Assembly: GCA_002104985.1 (NCBI GenBank)
Contig: MCGO01000009.1
Coordinates: 248,001-312,000 of the forward strand
Length of the DNA: 64,000 bases
Direction of reading: 5' to 3'
Source of the DNA: Rhizoclosmatium globosum
Taxonomy: Eukaryota > Chytridiomycota > Chytridiomycetes > Chytridiales > Chytriomycetaceae
The position numbers and the translations under genes are program-made. Of the stretch, positions 60,325-64,000 are shown piece by piece. The notes under the pieces were generated by a model. The model was not told where the DNA came from, made no database searches, and saw nothing but the letters and a program-made list of their open reading frames with translations. The first letter of the stretch is position 1. Each line of letters opens with the position of its first letter.

Positions 60325-63300
60325 TCAGCGTATTCGCAAACCGCTATCATCCACCCTTTTCCTCTTTTGCCCTCTTCGCCCCGTACCAAACTGAGATTTT
60401 GGGACTGGATCGAGCCTTTCATCTTCTGTTTGCAGTATTCCTACCATTTCATCAGTCTCTTGAGGTGCTCCTGCAAAGTCAACGGCGTTCTCCTGCTCGA
60501 CCTCAACGGCCAGTACTTCTTCTTGCTCCAACTCCACGGCTATTTCATCCACAGCTTCAGGTTCCTCAATTTCCTCGATTTTTTCTGCACTATCGTTTCC
60601 ACGTTTGCCGAGAAGGCACCATGCCACATCGTCATCAACGACGTATTCTCCACCACCCATATCCTTAGTCTCCTTCTTCACTTCTGTCAGGGCTTGAGTG
60701 TCTCGATTCAATAGCGTGTATACTCGTCCTTCAATCGTGTTCTGAATGATGTATCGATACACATTGGTTTCCTTTGTTTGGCCAATTCGATGAACTCGAT
60801 TGATGGCTATTCGAAATAATTAGCATTCACTTCACATGAGGATTCTATTACCTTGCATCTCGACTCCAGGATTCACAACCGGCTCCACTAAAAACACGTG
60901 CGTTGCATTCACAAGGGTCAATCCGCTGCTCTGACTCTTAGAGTTTAACATGAACAATTTGATATTTGGATCGATTCGAAACTTTGTCACAGCGTCTACT
61001 TTCTTCTTGTTTCCGCCAGTGTCCATTTTGACGTATCCAATCGAGTTTTTGTCGCAACCAGTGCCAATAACTGAAAGAACCTGCTCCCACTGAGAAAATA
61101 GTATGCATTTTGCTGTTGGCTCTGTGGTGAAAATGTGAAGGAGGTGGCGCAGCAGGAAATCAGCCTTTGTTCCGAAACTGTCACGAGAATCAAGCTTCAA
61201 CGATGTGATTCGAGAATGGAGGGAGGTATCAAGCGGCTCGTGGCGATAAATAACAGGTTCTGAAGGTTCATCAGACTGTGGGGCGGGTGGAAGGCCGGTA
61301 GTGACAGCAGAGTCAATTTTCGTCAGTTGAGTTTTCAAATTCGTGATGGATTGTTTGCAAACAGCGCATTTTCGATGTTGTGGAATCCAGAGATTCATGC
61401 ATTCTTCGTGATAAAAGTGACCACATTCTGTTATGAAACCTTTGTCGATTGGTTCTTTGCAGATGGGGCACTCTTGGGTCTTTTCTTTCTCAGCCTCGGA
61501 ATGATCGTCTCCTTCCGAAGACAAGCTATTGAGATACCTTGATCTTCCAATTTGAGCAACAAGTTGAACTTCCGTCTTTCCTATTTCTGATTGAATAACA
61601 TCCATTTCATGGTCAACATCGACCGGCTTCTCCATTGGATCCAAGCTGTGCGAGATTTCCTGAAAACGTTTAAAGAATTCAATACGCGCATTCGCAAGGT
61701 CCTTGAGGTTCTTGAACTCCCTAAGTTTCGGTTAATCAAAATTAATAACTCGATAACCTTACTTTTTCAAAGCCTTTACACACTCCAACTCAAGCTTTAC
61801 TCCTTTTTCCAGTTCCGAAACGTATGTTCTTGCAATACGACGTTCAATTTCAGGCATATATCCTGTCTCAGCCAGCTGTTTGATTTCCTTTACAACTTGC
61901 GATAACGGGACACCACCCTTCTTTAGTAAAAAACTTTTCCCTCAGCGCCTCGCACTCGCGGTCCTTCTTTGTAATAATTGAACCAGTGTGTTTCTTGCGT
62001 TGTACTACAGTTCCTCCTTCTGCTACATGTTTTACGTCCAACAGCTCCCACCTATCTTCCAGCATTTCTCGATAGTGATCCATCAAATCGTCCATTTCGC
62101 TCTGTCGCTCCTCACCAGCTGCGTACTCTTCTCCGGTAAGCTTTTCACCCTCGGCAATTTCATTCCCTTCTAATCCCGTATTGATAAGTTCCAAAATTTT
62201 GGACCGCCAGCTCGCGATTCCTTCTTCCCACTGTCTACTTAACGTACTCAATAACACTCTTGCATCTGAAACAGCACGTCGAACAACGAGTCCAATATCG
62301 CCGCCCACAACTTTCGCAAAATCCCGTCGCCAAAGCTCAACGTTTTTAATAACTTCATCCGCACCACGATTCTCCCACCCCTCTTTGAAAAAGGCACTTC
62401 GTAACTTTTCTACATCCGATTCAAGACTTCCCAGCATCTCGCGACGAAGTAGTTCTGCGTCTTTATACCACTTGTTCTCCAACTCTTCGTTTCCAAGTGA
62501 GTTGTAGCAACACGCGGTGAAAAAGACAGCTTGGTGCTGGAGATCTCGGTATAAATGGAGCTGTAAGACCAAGTCCTTCCTTTTATCACTTATGGACATA
62601 TCAGCTTCACCACTTTCACTTCCGTCATCTTCGTCACGGTTGGTTACTTCCTCAAGACGAGACAGAGCTGCAGTTGCGTTGTTGATATGATTTCGAATTT
62701 CAATTAACGCTGCTCTGTAGATTCCGATAGCACGTTCATAGTCTTTTTTGAATTCAATAAGATGCGCTTTGGTGAACTTTAGTTGAAGTAAATGACGTTC
62801 GCTAATGTTGACTGCCGAAATGGCTTGTCGCTTCATAACTTGAAGGACTTGGTGTATTGTCTTGATTTCTGCCGCGCCTCCAGCACCCAGAGCCTTCTTG
62901 TTGTGCTGGCCGATTTGAGGGTGACAACTGATTGTTTTAGAGTAAGTATTATTCTGCGAGAGAGAAAACGTGAAAGAGATTACCATATTTGCCTAAGTTG
63001 CAAAAGCCATTGGCGCATTTTAATCTTTCCTTCGTCCTCCGACTTCTTTTTCTTGTTTCTCCGTAGAGAATACCCAGTCTCAGGATCCTGATGCGTTACC
63101 TCCTGCAAGCACAAGCGATACAGTTCATCATAGTAACTCCGTTCAACCCTACTAAACTCTAATTCCACAATCCACTGCCTCTGTGCAGGTAAAACGAGCT
63201 CATCTTTGACACTGGCCTTTGTGTTTCGACACATAATACGTCTCGTCAACTCCTTCAAGTCCCTGAAACGCTCTGGCTTCAAGAACCAATTGATTCCCTT

Positions 63301-64000
63301 CCCATAAGTACACTCCACTCCAAGAAATACACCCAACCCATACAGATCGGACACCCCGTGCTTTGAAATCGGAGTCCCCGTAACAACCCACGGATGTATT
63401 CGTGGAATTCGTCGAGCCATCGCTGCCGTATGTGTTGTCACAGATTCAACCATCTGCGCTTCATCCAAACAAACACGCCACCAGTTCACTGTTGTCAACG
63501 GACATTTTGCAGGCTCGTATTCTCGATCATGTCGCGTGTATCGTGGATTGTCTTCAGCATTGACAAAAGGAAACTCCTTCTGGAGAACGTCATACGTCGT
63601 GATAACAATATCATATGAGGATAGCTCATGTGGAGTTGAGTAATCTTGCTTTTTGCGGCCAAGGTAGTGGTAGACGGAGAGGGTTGGCGCGTGTGTGTGG
63701 ATTTCTGAGATCCATTGAGAGAGAATTGAAGGTGGAGTTATTATTAAAGTTGCTGTAGTTGGTAAAAGAGATTCTGGCGTTTTACTAATGCACGTGGAAC
63801 ATCGGTAGGGAGGTGGATTCTTTCTTGGGGGTTTTGATGGGATGCATTTAACACAGTTGAGGTGGTAGCGATATGAACAGAGAAAGCACTGTATTGTTAC
63901 ACCTTTTTTCTCCGAGACAGGACAAGATGAACAGGTGTAAATCGTTGAAGATGCGTCAAGTTCAACTTTGGTTGGAGGCTTAAAGATTTGATTCGTATCA
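60325..64000 (-). CDS. SHPRH/Irc20-type SNF2 helicase and RING E3 ubiquitin ligase (5' end outside window)
   Basis: From the right edge inward: a PHD-like Cys/His finger (about 63960-63800; CSSCP, CFLCSYRYHLNCVKC, YRCSTC), then SNF2 segment ATLIITPPSILSQWISEIHT, then WRVCLDEAQMVES (DEAQ box II) and PWVVTGTPISKHGVSDLYGL (motif III). A long helical insertion follows (63000-61650). A C3HC4 RING is near 61500-61350 (CPICKEPIDKGFITECGHFY ... CAVC). The C-terminal helicase half has KCILFSQWEQVLSVIG and QSSGLTLVNATHVFLVEPVV, then a final exon YIIQNTIEGRVYTLL and an acidic, then basic tail ending GQKRKRVDDSG at 60325. Finger and RING inserted in a SNF2 motor are diagnostic of SHPRH. Family role: ubiquitylation of PCNA or chromatin factors in damage tolerance. 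N-terminus lies beyond 64000. Confidence 0.9.

Noticed and set aside
61868..62986. 372-codon frame as a separate coiled-coil gene
   Set aside because: It is the helical insertion of the SHPRH-type helicase, joined by introns to exons with helicase motifs on both sides.

Overview
The window is eukaryotic nuclear DNA from a fungus. Genes are dense, lie on both strands and are split by many GT-AG introns, mostly 42-62 nt long. Two gene groups narrow the source. First, there are about ten Gal4-type Zn2Cys6 zinc-cluster loci, a family essentially confined to fungi. Second, 35406-37748 encodes a clear PF20/SPAG16 homologue, a WD40 protein of the axonemal central pair, which is expected only in organisms with motile flagella. 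Together they point to a zoosporic (chytrid-type, Chytridiomycota) fungus. I cannot name the species from sequence alone.

Layout. 1-474: end of a leucine-rich-repeat protein. 0.5-10.4 kb: a gene-poor, repeat-bearing stretch dominated by zinc-cluster loci: a decayed full-length factor, two tandemly duplicated mini genes, a third mini gene, and an internally shortened factor. 10.5-14.8 kb: XPG/Rad2-type DNA-repair nuclease. 14.8-19 kb: coiled-coil protein and an unidentified gene (minus strand). 19.1-23.5 kb: calmodulin-lysine methyltransferase-type gene, divergent by only 32 bp from a WD40 protein. 23.8-26.9 kb: probable mitoribosomal protein mL40 and two adjacent GRAM/transmembrane genes. 27-31.5 kb: two full-length zinc-cluster factors, the second with two zinc clusters in a row. 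31.5-37.9 kb: VPS9-ankyrin-PX-BAR protein (VARP/Vrl1 type), PF20/SPAG16 and tRNA-Thr(AGT). 38.3-42.8 kb: SR-protein kinase and a further zinc-cluster factor. 42.9-52.2 kb (all minus): secreted phospholipase A2, TLC-like membrane protein, large polyproline protein, an unidentified protein, PP2A catalytic subunit. 52.3-58.3 kb: RhoGEF, MFS transporter, concentrative nucleoside transporter. 58.3-59.4 kb: two more mini zinc-cluster genes. 59.4-64 kb: HD-domain hydrolase and a SHPRH/Irc20-type PHD-RING SNF2 ubiquitin ligase that runs off the window.

Two themes recur. (1) A lineage-expanded zinc-cluster family includes very short members of about 77-155 aa. They have one zinc cluster on a first exon of conserved length and a short tail, which in several carries a W-P-P signature also seen in a longer paralogue, and no regulatory domain. 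They resemble candidate competitor regulators (microproteins). All have a GGAGAT-type motif 70-140 bp upstream. (2) Single-base frame breaks occur in many genes, including conserved ones such as XPG, PP2A and PF20. They are most easily explained by uncorrected indels in the assembly, so a frame break alone is weak evidence for a pseudogene here. Multi-exon coordinates below are outer limits; exon joins are given where I could verify them.
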